Shown here piece by piece: positions 1-9,474 of a stretch of DNA of 64,000 nucleotides. This DNA comes from Vicinamibacteria bacterium (GTDB lineage: Bacteria; Acidobacteriota; Vicinamibacteria; Fen-336): positions 188,001 to 252,000 of the forward strand of contig JAMQGV010000048.1 of assembly GCA_025994075.1 (NCBI GenBank), written 5' to 3'. Each line of letters starts with the position of its first letter. The first letter of the stretch is position 1. Both the position numbers and the translations under genes were made by a program. The notes under the pieces were generated by a model, which was given only the letters and a program-made list of their open reading frames with translations, was not told where the DNA came from and made no database searches.

Positions 1-938
1 AGCGAGAGGCCGAGCGCCTCGAACTCCGACGGGAAGGCGAACACGTCCGCGGCCCGCAGCCAGTCCTCGACGGCGTCGACCCGGCCCGCGAACGTCACGC
101 GATTCGCGAGCCCCGCGCCCTGCACCCGCGCCCGCAACGCCTCTTCGATCGACAGCGCCTGCCCGCTGCCCGAGCCGACGATCGCGAGGTGGGCCCCGCG
201 CGGCGCACCGGCCCGCGCGAACGCCTCGACCAGCGACTCGAGCCCCTTGCCCTTGAGCAGCCGGCCCGTGAAGCAGACGAGCGGGCCCGCGGGCAGCCCC
301 AGCCGGCCCCGCAGTTCCGCCCGCTCGCTGGCCGACGCGGGCCGGAAGCGCTCGGTGTCGACCCCGTGCGGCAACAGGTGGATGCGCTCGCCGGACACGC
401 CCGCCTCGTGGATCTCGTCGCGGATCGCGTGCGACATCGCCACGAAGGCGTCGGCCTCCCGCAGCCCGCGCCGCTGCCACCGCTTCGCCGCCGTGACCAG
501 CTGGCGCAGCGGCGGCGTGGCCAGCGGGGTGCCCCACCAGAAGATCTCGCCCGAGAACTCGCCGTTGACCTCCGGCTGCAGGACGACGGGCTTGCCGAGC
601 CGGCGGCCCGTCGCGAGGCCCGGCGGGCCGAGCACGCGGGTGCCGCGCACGACCAGGAGGTCGAACGCCGCCCGCTCCGACTCCAGCGCGGCGCAGGCCG
701 CCGCGACCATCCGGTACTTGCCGGTCCGCCCCGGCCCCGCGGGCGGGACGCGGATCACCCGCATCCCGTCGACCTCGTCGCGGGCGGCCGAAGTCGGGTC
801 GCTCTGCCGCGTGACGACCAGGGCCTGCCAGCCCGCGCGCACGAGCGCGCCGCCGAGGGCCCGGATGTGGGTCTCGCCGCCGCCGAGCACCGGGTGGAAC
901 GACTCGGTGAAGAAGGCGACGCGCGGCGGCGCGGTCAC
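1..938 (-). CDS. Glycosyltransferase family 4 (GT-B), C-terminus outside window
   Basis: This is a partial gene: its start is inside the window and its 3' end runs off the left edge. The frame is open for at least 312 codons. I place the start at a GTG (938-936) that overlaps the TGA of the upstream glycosyltransferase as GTGA. The N-terminus shows the GT-B pattern FFTESFHPVLGGGE, the middle carries LPHGVDTERF, and just before the edge lies FPSEFEALGLS, the E-x7-E type nucleotide-sugar binding motif of GT4 retaining enzymes. It probably transfers a sugar in the cytoplasm onto a glycolipid or cell-surface glycan precursor. It sits last in an operon with a polyprenyl-phosphate-type GT2 and two membrane proteins. 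The donor and acceptor cannot be told from sequence. Confidence 0.85.
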   Translation of the reverse strand, partial: MTAPPRVAFFTESFHPVLGGGETHIRALGGALVRAGWQALVVTRQSDPTSAARDEVDGMRVIRVPPAGPGRTGKYRMVAAACAALESERAAFDLLVVRGTRVLGPPGLATGRRLGKPVVLQPEVNGEFSGEIFWWGTPLATPPLRQLVTAAKRWQRRGLREADAFVAMSHAIRDEIHEAGVSGERIHLLPHGVDTERFRPASASERAELRGRLGLPAGPLVCFTGRLLKGKGLESLVEAFARAGAPRGAHLAIVGSGSGQALSIEEALRARVQGAGLANRVTFAGRVDAVEDWLRAADVFAFPSEFEALGLS

Positions 939-1894
939 CGCGGAGGGGCGCCGCTCCCCTTCAGCACGTAGATCGGCTTGCCCTGGCTCTCGTGGTAGGT
1001 GCGCGCCAGCAGCTCGGCCAGCAGCCCCACGCAGATCAGGATCACTCCGGTCAGCAGCAGCAGCACGCCCAGCAGCAGCAGCGGCCGGCCGCCGATCGCC
1101 TGGTCCATGAACAGGCGGATGAAGGAGAGGTAGGCGAGGATCGCGAAGCCCGTCCCGAAGCTCGACAGGCCCATGAAGCCGAACAGGTGCGCGGGCCGCG
1201 TGCCGTAGGCGAGCAGGAACTTGACGGTGAACAGGTCGAGCAGCACGCGCAGGGTGCGGTCGATCCCGTACTTGCTGGTGCCGCGCGTGCGCGGCCGGTG
1301 GTTGACCACGACCTCGGCCAGCGAGACGCCCATCCAGCTCGCGACCGCCGGGATGAAGCGGTGCATCTCGCCGTACAGCCGCAGGCTCTTGGCGACCTCG
1401 GCCGTCATCGCCTTCAGCGAGCAGCCGTAGTCGTGGAGCTTGACGCCGGTCGCCGCCGAGATCAGCCGGTTGGCGATCATCGACGGCAGCCGACGCGACA
1501 GCGTGTCCTGCCGCTTCAGCCGCCAGCCGCAGACCAGGTCGTAGCCCTCGCCCAGCTTCCCGACGAGCATCGGGATGTCCGCCGGGTCGTTCTGCAGGTC
1601 GCCGTCGGTGGTGACGATGATCTCGCCGCGGGCGTGGTCGAAACCCGCCGAGAACGCCGCCGTCTGGCCGAAGTTGCGACGCAGTCTCAGCACCCGGACC
1701 CGGGGGTCGCGCTGCGCGATCGCACTCACCCGTTCGAGCGTGCGGTCCTTCGAGCCGTCGTCGACCAGCAGGATCTCGTAGGGCCGCTCGAGCCGGGCGA
1801 GCGCCACGGTCAGCTCGCGGTGCAGGGCAAGGACGTTGTCTTCCTCGTTGTAGAGGGGGACCACGACCGAGACGTAGGGCCGCTCCTCGTTCAT
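935..1894 (-). CDS. GT2 glycosyltransferase, polyprenyl-phosphate sugar transferase type (DPM1/ArnC-like)
   Basis: The protein has 319 residues. The start is the ATG at 1894, in the pattern MNEERPYVSVVVPLYNEED; a longer open frame upstream overlaps the DUF2752 gene and has no GT homology. The catalytic GT-A domain (about 5-230) has VVVPLYNEEDN, LVDDGSKD and the DGDLQNDP metal-binding region. Two hydrophobic segments close the C-terminus (about 240-265 and 275-300). This is the layout of enzymes that load a sugar onto undecaprenyl or dolichyl phosphate at the membrane. It overlaps the next gene (a GT4) by GTGA, so the two are translationally coupled and may act in one glycan pathway. The sugar is unknown. 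Confidence 0.9.
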   Translation of the reverse strand: MNEERPYVSVVVPLYNEEDNVLALHRELTVALARLERPYEILLVDDGSKDRTLERVSAIAQRDPRVRVLRLRRNFGQTAAFSAGFDHARGEIIVTTDGDLQNDPADIPMLVGKLGEGYDLVCGWRLKRQDTLSRRLPSMIANRLISAATGVKLHDYGCSLKAMTAEVAKSLRLYGEMHRFIPAVASWMGVSLAEVVVNHRPRTRGTSKYGIDRTLRVLLDLFTVKFLLAYGTRPAHLFGFMGLSSFGTGFAILAYLSFIRLFMDQAIGGRPLLLLGVLLLLTGVILICVGLLAELLARTYHESQGKPIYVLKGSGAPPR

Positions 1895-2298
1895 CGCCCG
1901 CTGGCCAGCAGCCAGATCCAGTTCACGATCGTCGCCACGCCCAGCGCCACCCACGCCGCGCGCACGGTCGCGGGCGACGGTTCGAGGCGCAGCACCCGGC
2001 CGCGCAGCAGCAGCGCGGCCTCGGCAGCCCCGAGCAGCAGCAGCAGCAGCACGCCGCCCGTGAACAGCGGGTTCATGGCGAGGGCGCCGGCGAGGTCGCC
2101 CCGCGCCAGCAGCCCCAGGCCGCGGGTCGTGCCGCAGGACAGGCACGGCAGCCCGGTCATCGCCTTGAACAGGCAGATGCCGAGCGCCAGCCGGTCGATC
2201 CCGAGCGCCGCGACGCCGGCGATTCCGGTGAGCGTGACGCCGGCGGCCGCAGCGAAGTACGGAAACGCGCGCGGCGAGCGCTCGAGGGTCGCGATCAT
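1891..2298 (-). CDS. DUF2752 small membrane protein
   Basis: This is a 135-residue membrane protein with three hydrophobic segments (about 12-45, 78-98 and 113-132). It carries the DUF2752 hallmark GLPCLSCGTTRG near residue 49, where the family usually has PCPGCGxTR; the two cysteines and the TTR are kept. It ends NWIWLLASG. The start ATG overlaps the stop of the upstream Yip1-family gene (ATGA), and its stop overlaps the next glycosyltransferase start. The family function is unknown; it often lies beside Yip1-type proteins, as here. Confidence 0.8.
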   Translation of the reverse strand: MIATLERSPRAFPYFAAAAGVTLTGIAGVAALGIDRLALGICLFKAMTGLPCLSCGTTRGLGLLARGDLAGALAMNPLFTGGVLLLLLLGAAEAALLLRGRVLRLEPSPATVRAAWVALGVATIVNWIWLLASGR

Positions 2299-2933
2299 CC
2301 GACCAGGCCGCGCAGCAGCAGCACGATCGGCGCGATCGCCACCTGGGCGAGGAAGCCCACGCAGCAGCACGCGGTGCCCGCCACCAGCGTCGCCAGCAGA
2401 GCGCGGCCGACGCCCGCCTCCTGCAGCGTCGCGAGGCCGAGGATCAGCAGCACCAGCGACCAGACGAAGCCGATCAGCGCCCCGCAGAACGGGATCACGG
2501 CCAGCAGCATCGGCCCGTAGGAGTACGCCGCGGCGGCCACCGTGCCGGCGTACCCGAGGCGCACGTTGCCCGTCGCCGACAGCAGGCCGTGGGCGATCGC
2601 CGCGAACAGCAGCAGGCCGATCGCGGTCTGGATCGGGGTCAGCACGAGCTGGATCGTCAGGTCCACGGGATGGAGAGCGTCGCGGAACGCCTGCCGCATC
2701 GGCTCCGGGGCCATGGAGCCGATGTCGACCAGCGAGCTCATGATCAGCAGGTAGGTCAGCCCCACGCACTGCACGAAGGTGCCGATCGCCGTGGCGTAGG
2801 CCACGCTGCGGCCGACCCCGCCCACCTCGGCGCCCCGGAACAGGCCGACGGGGTCCGACATCGAGCGCATCACGGTCTCGGCGAAGCCGCCGACGAGCCC
2901 CTCTCCGCCGCCCCGTTCGAATGGAATCGCCAT
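2295..2933 (-). CDS. Yip1-family polytopic membrane protein
   Basis: This protein has 212 residues from the ATG at 2933 (MAIPFERGG). An in-frame start six codons upstream is rejected because a candidate -10 box (2942-2947) lies there. A polar N-terminus contains a Yip1-like MRSMSDPVGLFRG segment and is followed by four or five hydrophobic helices between about 45 and 210. A CCC cluster precedes the last helix. Yip1-domain proteins in bacteria are uncharacterised multi-pass membrane proteins. It is the first gene of the four-gene minus-strand operon and is divergent from gatC, with only 59 bp between. Confidence 0.75.
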   Translation of the reverse strand: MAIPFERGGGEGLVGGFAETVMRSMSDPVGLFRGAEVGGVGRSVAYATAIGTFVQCVGLTYLLIMSSLVDIGSMAPEPMRQAFRDALHPVDLTIQLVLTPIQTAIGLLLFAAIAHGLLSATGNVRLGYAGTVAAAAYSYGPMLLAVIPFCGALIGFVWSLVLLILGLATLQEAGVGRALLATLVAGTACCCVGFLAQVAIAPIVLLLRGLVG

Positions 2934-2941
2934 GCGGGCGC

Positions 2942-2947
2942 AGTCTA
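2942..2947 (-). promoter_or_regulatory. Candidate extended -10 for the Yip1-glycosyltransferase operon
   Basis: On the minus strand the sequence reads TGATAGACT, an extended -10 (TG-n-TAGACT), ending 8 nt before the ATG at 2933. No convincing -35 is visible. The spacing implies transcription starting at or within a few bases of the start codon. Confidence 0.4.
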
Positions 2948-2976
2948 TCAAGAAGCCCCGGCGCGGGCCGAAATGC

Positions 2977-2982
2977 TAGAGT
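2977..2982 (+). promoter_or_regulatory. Candidate -10 for gatCA
   Basis: TAGAGT lies 10 nt before the gatC ATG. No Shine-Dalgarno sequence is seen in the short space left, and no clear -35. It fits the leaderless or near-leaderless pattern seen at other operon heads in this window. Confidence 0.35.
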
Positions 2983-2992
2983 TCCTGCCCTC

Positions 2993-3285
2993 ATGGCCAA
3001 CGTCACCCAAGCCACCGTCGAGCACGTCGCGGGCCTCGCCCGGCTGTCCCTCACCGCCGACGAGAAGGAGCGCTTCGCGCGCCAGCTCCAGCAGATCCTC
3101 GAGTACGCCGAGTCGATCCAGGCCCTCGACGTGGAGGGGGTGGCGCCGATGAGTCACGCCGGCCTGGAGACGCCGCTGCGCGCGGAGCCGGCCGAGCCGC
3201 AGCCGGGGCTCGAGCGCGCGACCGCCCTCGGCGCGGCGCCGGACGCGGCGGACGGCCTGTTCCGGGTGCCGAAGGTGATCGGCGG

Positions 3286-3289
<4 letters not shown>
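2993..3289 (+). CDS. gatC: Glutamyl-/aspartyl-tRNA amidotransferase subunit C
   Basis: GatC has 98 residues, the usual length, and holds GatA and GatB together in the complex that amidates Glu-tRNA(Gln) and/or Asp-tRNA(Asn). The N-terminal helix pattern VTQATVEHVAGLARLSLTAD and the C-terminal FRVPKVIGG are typical. The start is the ATG at 2993; a longer reading upstream crosses the probable promoter. Its stop overlaps the gatA start by ATGA. gatB is not next to gatA and must lie elsewhere in the genome. Confidence 0.95.
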
Positions 3290-4743
<1,454 letters not shown>

Positions 4744-4769
4744 AGCCCGGCGGCCTCGCGCCGCGGGGT

Positions 4770-5861
4770 TCAGATCCGGTCCAGGAACTCCCCGATCACC
4801 GGGCAGAAGCGTTCCATGTCCACGAGGAACGAGTCGTGGCCCTGGAGCGAGGTCAGCGGCGCGAACTTCACGTCGCGGCCCTGCTTGTGGAGGATCTGCG
4901 CGATCTCGGCCTGCTGGTCGATCGGGAACAGGAAGTCGGTCTCGACGCCGATCACCAGCGCGTGCCGGGCCTTGATCCGCGCGAGGCCGGCCTCCAGCGA
5001 GCCGCCGTGCTCGGCGACGTCGAAGATGTCCATCGCCCGCGACAGGTAGAGGTAGCAGTTGGGGTCGAAGGTGCCGACGAACTTCTGGGCGTGCATCTCG
5101 AGGTACGCCTCGACCTCGAACTCGATGCCGAACAGCTGCTCCTCGTCGTGGAAGCCGGCCCGCTCGCGACCGAAGCGCTCGCGCCACTCCTTCGCCGAGC
5201 GATACGTCATCAGCCCCAGCTTGCGGGCCAGCCGCATCCCGTTGACCGGGCCCCTGCCCTCGTAGTCGCCGCCGTTCCACTCCGGGTCGGTGCGGATCGC
5301 CTCGCGCTGGATCGAGCGGATCGCCAGCGAGAAGGGCAGCGAGCGGCAGGCCGCGGAAATGGTGACGAGCGCCTCGCAGGCGTCGGGATGCTGCATCGCG
5401 TACGCGATGGCGGTCATGCCCCCCATCGAGGGGCCGACCACGGCGCGCACCCGCTCGATGCCGAGCTCGCGCACCGCGGCGTGGCCGGCCGCCGCGACGT
5501 CCTCGATCGTCAGGCACGGGAAGTTCAGGCGGTACGGCTTGCCCGTGCGCGGGTCGACCGAGGCCGGTCCGGTCGAGCCGTGGCAGCTCCCCAGCGAGTT
5601 CACGCAGACGACGAAGAAGCGATCGGTGTCGATCGCTTGTCCCGGGCCGACCACCTCTTCCCACCAGCCCGGCGTCGGGTCCTCGGCGCTCGACGCAGCA
5701 TGCGCGCCCGGCGACAGCCCGGTGAAGATCAGGATCGCGTTGTCCTTCGCGGGACGTAGCGTGCCCCAGGTCTCGTACGCGACATCCACCTCGGGCAGCA
5801 CGCCGCCGTGGCGCATGTGGAAGGGTCCGGGCAGCCGGACCAGCTTGCGGGCCTTGTACAT
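4770..5861 (-). CDS. metX: Homoserine O-acyltransferase (MetX family)
   Basis: The protein has 363 residues from ATG 5861; an in-frame GTG at 5888 would add nine residues, and neither start has a clear ribosome-binding site. It is an alpha/beta-hydrolase that acylates the homoserine hydroxyl in methionine synthesis. Family marks include VAYETWGTL, NSLGSCHGSTGP, the nucleophile elbow GPSMGGM, the acid at VETDFLFP and the catalytic histidine in GHDSFL. The family covers acetyl- and succinyl-transferases and also serine acyltransferases; the elbow GPSMGG instead of the commoner GGSMGG leaves acyl donor and acceptor open. It converges with gatA and follows tRNA-Lys on the same strand. Confidence 0.9.
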   Translation of the reverse strand: MYKARKLVRLPGPFHMRHGGVLPEVDVAYETWGTLRPAKDNAILIFTGLSPGAHAASSAEDPTPGWWEEVVGPGQAIDTDRFFVVCVNSLGSCHGSTGPASVDPRTGKPYRLNFPCLTIEDVAAAGHAAVRELGIERVRAVVGPSMGGMTAIAYAMQHPDACEALVTISAACRSLPFSLAIRSIQREAIRTDPEWNGGDYEGRGPVNGMRLARKLGLMTYRSAKEWRERFGRERAGFHDEEQLFGIEFEVEAYLEMHAQKFVGTFDPNCYLYLSRAMDIFDVAEHGGSLEAGLARIKARHALVIGVETDFLFPIDQQAEIAQILHKQGRDVKFAPLTSLQGHDSFLVDMERFCPVIGEFLDRI

Positions 5862-5915
5862 GGTCGTGTGGAGCCGGGAAGGTAACACAAGCCACGTGGC
5901 GACATGGCTGGCGGC

Positions 5916-5990
5916 TGGTGGGCCGTGAGGGGATCGAACCCTCGACTCTCTGCTTAAAAGGCAGGTGCTCTACCACTGAGCTAACGGCCC
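5916..5990 (-). tRNA. tRNA-Lys (anticodon TTT)
   Basis: A complete cloverleaf can be drawn on the minus strand: acceptor GGGCCGT/ACGGCCC, D stem GCTC/GAGC, anticodon loop CTTTTAA giving anticodon TTT, and T stem GAGGG/CCCTC around TTCGATC. The first anticodon-stem pair is a C-A mismatch. The discriminator A and the CCA end are encoded (5916-5918 holds CCA). It lies 54 bp upstream of the metX ATG. Confidence 0.95.
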
Positions 5991-6040
5991 GCGCCCGATC
6001 GTAGCATCGGCCGCGGACGGCCTGCCCGACGCGCCCCGCG

Positions 6041-7336
6041 CTAGGCGAACCAGGTGGCCAGTGCGCTGCGGCCGATCAGGATCGTGTCGTCGCGGTCGGG
6101 GCCCGTGGAGACGAGGCCGACCTCGGCGCCGACGATCTCGCCGAGGCGGGTGACGTAGTCCTTCGCCGCCTGCGGCAGGTCCGCGAACTCGCGCAGGCCC
6201 GCGGTCTGCGACTTCCAGCCGGGCAGCGTCTCGTAGACCGGCTCGCACTCGGCCAGCATCTCGACGTCCGCCGGCATCGCGTCGACCGTCACGCCCGCGT
6301 GGCGATAGGACGTGCAGACCCTGATCTCGTCGAGCTCGTCGAGCACGTCGAGCTTGATGATCGCCAGCGAGTCGACGCCGTTGACGCGCACCGAGTAGCG
6401 GGTGGCGACGCCGTCGAACCAGCCGCAGCGGCGCGGGCGGCGGGTGACGACGCCGTACTCGCCGCCCTTCTCGCGCACCTTCTCTTCGAGCTCCCCGCCC
6501 ATCTCGGTCGGGAACGGGCCGGAGCCGACGCGGGTCGTGTAGGCCTTGGCGATGCCGAGCACGGCATCGATCCGGGTCGGCGCGAGGCCGAGGCCCACCG
6601 CCGCCCCTCCCGCGGACGCCGAGGACGACGTCACGAACGGGTAGGTCCCGTGGTCGAGGTCGAGCAGCGTCGCCTGCGCGCCCTCGCACAGCACCGAGTA
6701 GCCGCGGGCGAGCTGCGCGTGCAGCACCATCGCGACGTCGACGATCCGCGAGCGGTGGCGCTCGCCGAAAGCCGCGAGGCGATCGACCAGCGCCGCCCAG
6801 TCGACGGCCGGCGCGACTCCGGCGCCGCGGCAGACCATCTCGTAGTGATCGCGGGCCAGCGCCAGCTTCTCGGGCAGCGCCGCCGGCCGCAGCAGGTCGC
6901 CGAGGCGGATCCCGCGCCGGCCCGCCTTGTCCTCGTACGCGGGCCCGATGCCGCGCCGCGTGGTGCCGATCTTGCGGCGCTCCTCCCACAGCTTCTCGAG
7001 CTCGAAGTGGTGCGGCAGGATCACGTGGGCGCGATCCGAGACGAGCAGGTTGTCGGCCACCTCGACGCCCGCCTCGCGCAGCCCCTCGGTCTCGGTCTCG
7101 AAGGCCTCGGGCTCGACCACCATGCCCGGGCCCATCAGGCACAACACCCCCTCGTGCAGGATCCCGGACGGGATCAGCCGCAGCGCGAACTTCCTGCCGT
7201 TGGCGATCACGGTGTGGCCCGCGTTGTGTCCGCCGTTGTAGCGGGCGACGACCTGGACCCGGCCGGTCAGCAGGTCGACGATCTTGCCCTTGCCCTCGTC
7301 ACCCCACTGGGTGCCCACGACCACGATGTTCGGCAT
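6041..7336 (-). CDS. purA: Adenylosuccinate synthetase
   Basis: PurA has 431 residues and joins IMP and aspartate using GTP, the first committed step to AMP. The start is ATG 7336 (MPNIVVVGTQWGDEGKGK), preceded by an AGGA site; longer in-frame starts lack homology. The GTP loop GDEGKGK, NGGHNAGHT, GTTRRGIGP and GSGPFPTEM are all present. It is transcribed away from hutH behind a roughly 165-nt leader with two strong hairpins. Confidence 0.97.
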   Translation of the reverse strand: MPNIVVVGTQWGDEGKGKIVDLLTGRVQVVARYNGGHNAGHTVIANGRKFALRLIPSGILHEGVLCLMGPGMVVEPEAFETETEGLREAGVEVADNLLVSDRAHVILPHHFELEKLWEERRKIGTTRRGIGPAYEDKAGRRGIRLGDLLRPAALPEKLALARDHYEMVCRGAGVAPAVDWAALVDRLAAFGERHRSRIVDVAMVLHAQLARGYSVLCEGAQATLLDLDHGTYPFVTSSSASAGGAAVGLGLAPTRIDAVLGIAKAYTTRVGSGPFPTEMGGELEEKVREKGGEYGVVTRRPRRCGWFDGVATRYSVRVNGVDSLAIIKLDVLDELDEIRVCTSYRHAGVTVDAMPADVEMLAECEPVYETLPGWKSQTAGLREFADLPQAAKDYVTRLGEIVGAEVGLVSTGPDRDDTILIGRSALATWFA

Positions 7337-7371
7337 GCGGTTTCCTGCTCTCTCGAGTCTCTGTCGTTCGG

Positions 7372-7391
7372 CGCCGGCCACGCGGCCGGCG
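7372..7391 (-). promoter_or_regulatory. Hairpin 2 in purA leader
   Basis: A perfect 8-bp stem (CGCCGGCC/GGCCGGCG) with a GCGT loop (on the minus strand) lies 36 nt upstream of the purA start. There is no U tract, so it is not a standard terminator. It may take part in leader-based control. Confidence 0.45.
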
Positions 7392-7399
7392 TGCCCGGA

Positions 7400-7492
7400 T
7401 CAGCGGCCGGAGGCCTGCGGGCGGAGGGCGACCCCGGGCGCGACGTTGCGTCGCGCCCCGTGCTCGGGAACCTGGGGTGGCCTGGAGTTCAT
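7400..7492 (-). CDS. Possible 30-codon upstream ORF in the purA leader
   Basis: An ATG at 7492 opens a 30-codon frame (beginning MNSRPPQVPEHG) that ends before the second purA leader hairpin. It begins about 7 nt after the transcription start predicted from the -10 box at 7507-7512. No homology is recognised. In DNA this GC-rich such a frame can occur by chance; it is listed because its position suggests it could be translated from the leader. Confidence 0.2.
   Translation of the reverse strand: MNSRPPQVPEHGARRNVAPGVALRPQASGR
7436..7458 (-). promoter_or_regulatory. Hairpin 1 in purA leader
   Basis: A perfect 10-bp inverted repeat (GGGCGCGACG / CGTCGCGCCC) with a 3-nt loop lies inside the purA leader and inside the possible upstream ORF. 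No poly-U follows. Confidence 0.45.
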
Positions 7493-7506
7493 GTCAGCGA
7501 ACACGG

Positions 7507-7536
7507 AGGATAGCCGCGCCCGAGGCCCGCCGGCAA
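7507..7536 (-). promoter_or_regulatory. purA: Candidate purA promoter
   Basis: On the minus strand TTGCCG (-35, 7531-7536) is separated by 18 bp from TATCCT (-10, 7507-7512). The same TTGCCG hexamer is the best -35 match for the 6S RNA promoter. The predicted start, near 7500, gives a leader of about 165 nt. Confidence 0.45.
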
Positions 7537-7569
7537 CCGCGGCCCGCGCGCGGGCGCACTCACCCCGCG

Positions 7570-7578
7570 TGATATTCT
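7570..7578 (+). promoter_or_regulatory. Candidate extended -10 for the hut operon
   Basis: TGATATTCT reads as TG-n-TATTCT and lies 14 nt before the hutH ATG. No clear -35 and no obvious HutC-type operator are seen. Confidence 0.35.
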
Positions 7579-7592
7579 CCGCCCGCTCCGCC

Positions 7593-9167
7593 ATGTCCTT
7601 CCCGACAGCCCCCGCCCCCGGTCCGGAGTCCGCCCTTCCCACCCTGGTCCTCGACGGCCTCAGCCTCGACCTGCCCGCGCTCGAGGCGATCGCGGCCGGC
7701 CACGCGCGGGTCGCGCTGGCCCCCGCCGCGCGCGAAGTCGTCGCCGCCGCCCGCGAGGTGGTCGACCGCGCCGTGCGCGAGAACCGCGTCGTCTACGGCG
7801 TCAACACCGGCTTCGGCAACTTCGCCGACGTCGTGATCCCGCAGGATCGCGTGCGCGAGCTGCAGCTCAACCTCGTGCGCAGCCACGCGGCGGGCGTCGG
7901 CGACCCGCTGCCCGAGGCCGAGACCCGGGCGCTGATGGTGCTGCGCGCCAACGTGCTGGCCCGCGGCTTCAGCGGCGTGCGGCCGGAAACGCTGGAACGC
8001 CTGCTCGACCTGATCAACCACGGGCTGCACCCGGTGGTGCCGAGCCAGGGCTCGGTCGGCGCGTCGGGTGACCTGGCCCCGCTCGCCCACCTCGCGCTCG
8101 CGCTCGTCGGCGAAGGCGAGTGCGTGCACGGCGGTCGCCGCCAGCCCGCCCGTGACGCGCTCGCGGCGCTCGGCCTCGCGCCGATCGCGCTCGAGGCCAA
8201 GGAGGGCCTGGCCCTCATCAACGGCACCCAGTTCATGACGGCGGTGGCCGGGCTCGCGCTGTGCGAGGCCTGGCGGCTGGTCGCGCTGGCGGACGTCGTC
8301 GGCGCGCTGACCCTCGACGCGCTGGAGGGCACCGACGTGGCCTTCGACCCGCGCATCCACGCGGCCCGCCCGCACCCCGGCCAGCAGGCGGCGGCCCGCA
8401 ACCTCAAGCGGCTGCTCGCCGACAGCCCGCTGCGCGAGTCGCACCGCGGCTGCGGCAAGGTGCAGGACGCCTACTCGCTGCGTTGCATGCCGCAGGTCCA
8501 CGGCGCCGTGCGCGACGCGCTCGCCTACGTGACGCGCACCGTCGAGATCGAGATGAACGCGGCGACCGACAACCCGATGGTGTTCGCGGCCGAAGGCGAG
8601 CTGCTCTCCGGCGGCAACTTCCACGGCGAGCCCGTGGCGATCGCCGCCGACACGATGTCGATCGCGGTCGCCGAGCTGGGCGCGCTGTCCGAGCGGCGCA
8701 TGGAGCGCCTCGTCAACCCCGCGCTCTCCGGCGGCCTGCCCGCGTTCCTGACTCCCGAGGGCGGGCTGCACTCGGGCTTCATGATGGGCCACGTCACGGC
8801 CGCCGCGCTGGCCTCCGAGAACAAGTCGCTCGCCCACCCCGCGAGCGTCGACTCGATCCCGACCTCCGCGAACAAGGAGGACCACGTCTCGATGGGCCCG
8901 ATCGCGGCCCGCAAGGCTGCCCAGGTCACGCGCAACGTGCGACGCATCCTGGCCGCCGAGCTGCTGGCCGCCTGCCAGGCCCTGGAGATGCGGCGGCCGC
9001 TGCGCTCGTCGGCGCCGCTCGAGGCCGTGCACGCGCTGGTCCGCGGCGTCGCGCCGGCGTGGGATCACGACCGCTTCCTGTCGCCCGACATCGAAGCCGT
9101 GGCCGCGCTGTGCCGCACGGGTGCGCTGGTGGCCGCGGCCGAGGCCGCCTGCGGTACGCTGGAGTGA
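7593..9167 (+). CDS. hutH: Histidine ammonia-lyase
   Basis: HutH has 524 residues and deaminates L-histidine to trans-urocanate. The Ala-Ser-Gly triad that cyclises into the MIO cofactor is at 157-159 (GSVGASGDLAPL). VYGVNTGFG and the catalytic-pocket SH pair (97-98, VRSHAAG) favour histidine over phenylalanine or tyrosine lyases. I chose ATG 7593 because homology starts shortly after it; a much longer upstream frame runs into the purA leader. It heads an operon with a small membrane protein, hutU and an ATPase. hutI and hutG/hutF are not in the window. Confidence 0.96.
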   Translation: MSFPTAPAPGPESALPTLVLDGLSLDLPALEAIAAGHARVALAPAAREVVAAAREVVDRAVRENRVVYGVNTGFGNFADVVIPQDRVRELQLNLVRSHAAGVGDPLPEAETRALMVLRANVLARGFSGVRPETLERLLDLINHGLHPVVPSQGSVGASGDLAPLAHLALALVGEGECVHGGRRQPARDALAALGLAPIALEAKEGLALINGTQFMTAVAGLALCEAWRLVALADVVGALTLDALEGTDVAFDPRIHAARPHPGQQAAARNLKRLLADSPLRESHRGCGKVQDAYSLRCMPQVHGAVRDALAYVTRTVEIEMNAATDNPMVFAAEGELLSGGNFHGEPVAIAADTMSIAVAELGALSERRMERLVNPALSGGLPAFLTPEGGLHSGFMMGHVTAAALASENKSLAHPASVDSIPTSANKEDHVSMGPIAARKAAQVTRNVRRILAAELLAACQALEMRRPLRSSAPLEAVHALVRGVAPAWDHDRFLSPDIEAVAALCRTGALVAAAEAACGTLE

Positions 9168-9174
9168 GGGTGCG

Positions 9175-9474
9175 ATGAGCCTGCTGCCGAATCCCCGCCC
9201 GCGCTGGTTCGCCGGTGCCGTGACCCTGTCCGCCGCGGCCGCGGTCACCGCCGTGGTCTCGCTGGCGCTGGGGATCAAGGTCTGGTCGATCTGGCTCGGG
9301 CTGTTGATCGCCGCCGTGCTGCTGATCGGCCAGGCCGAGCGCCTGATGAACGCGCCCCGCGTGCCGCGCGAGCACAAGCTGCGCAAGAACCTGCGCCTGA
9401 TCCGCGGCGGCAAGTCCGCCCCCTACGACCTGGCGCGCGACGAGACCACCAACAACCAAAGGTGGCTGATGTGA
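9175..9474 (+). CDS. Small two-helix membrane protein between hutH and hutU
   Basis: I do not recognise this 99-residue protein. It starts at ATG 9175, 7 bp after hutH, with GAGTGAGGG as ribosome-binding region. Two adjacent hydrophobic segments (about 12-32 and 35-54) are followed by a basic tail rich in Lys and Arg (EHKLRKNLRLIRGGK). It looks like an inner-membrane hairpin protein with a cytoplasmic tail. It ends in an overlap with hutU, so it is translationally coupled and likely co-regulated with histidine degradation. A role in histidine or urocanate uptake would be speculation. Confidence 0.7.
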   Translation: MSLLPNPRPRWFAGAVTLSAAAAVTAVVSLALGIKVWSIWLGLLIAAVLLIGQAERLMNAPRVPREHKLRKNLRLIRGGKSAPYDLARDETTNNQRWLM

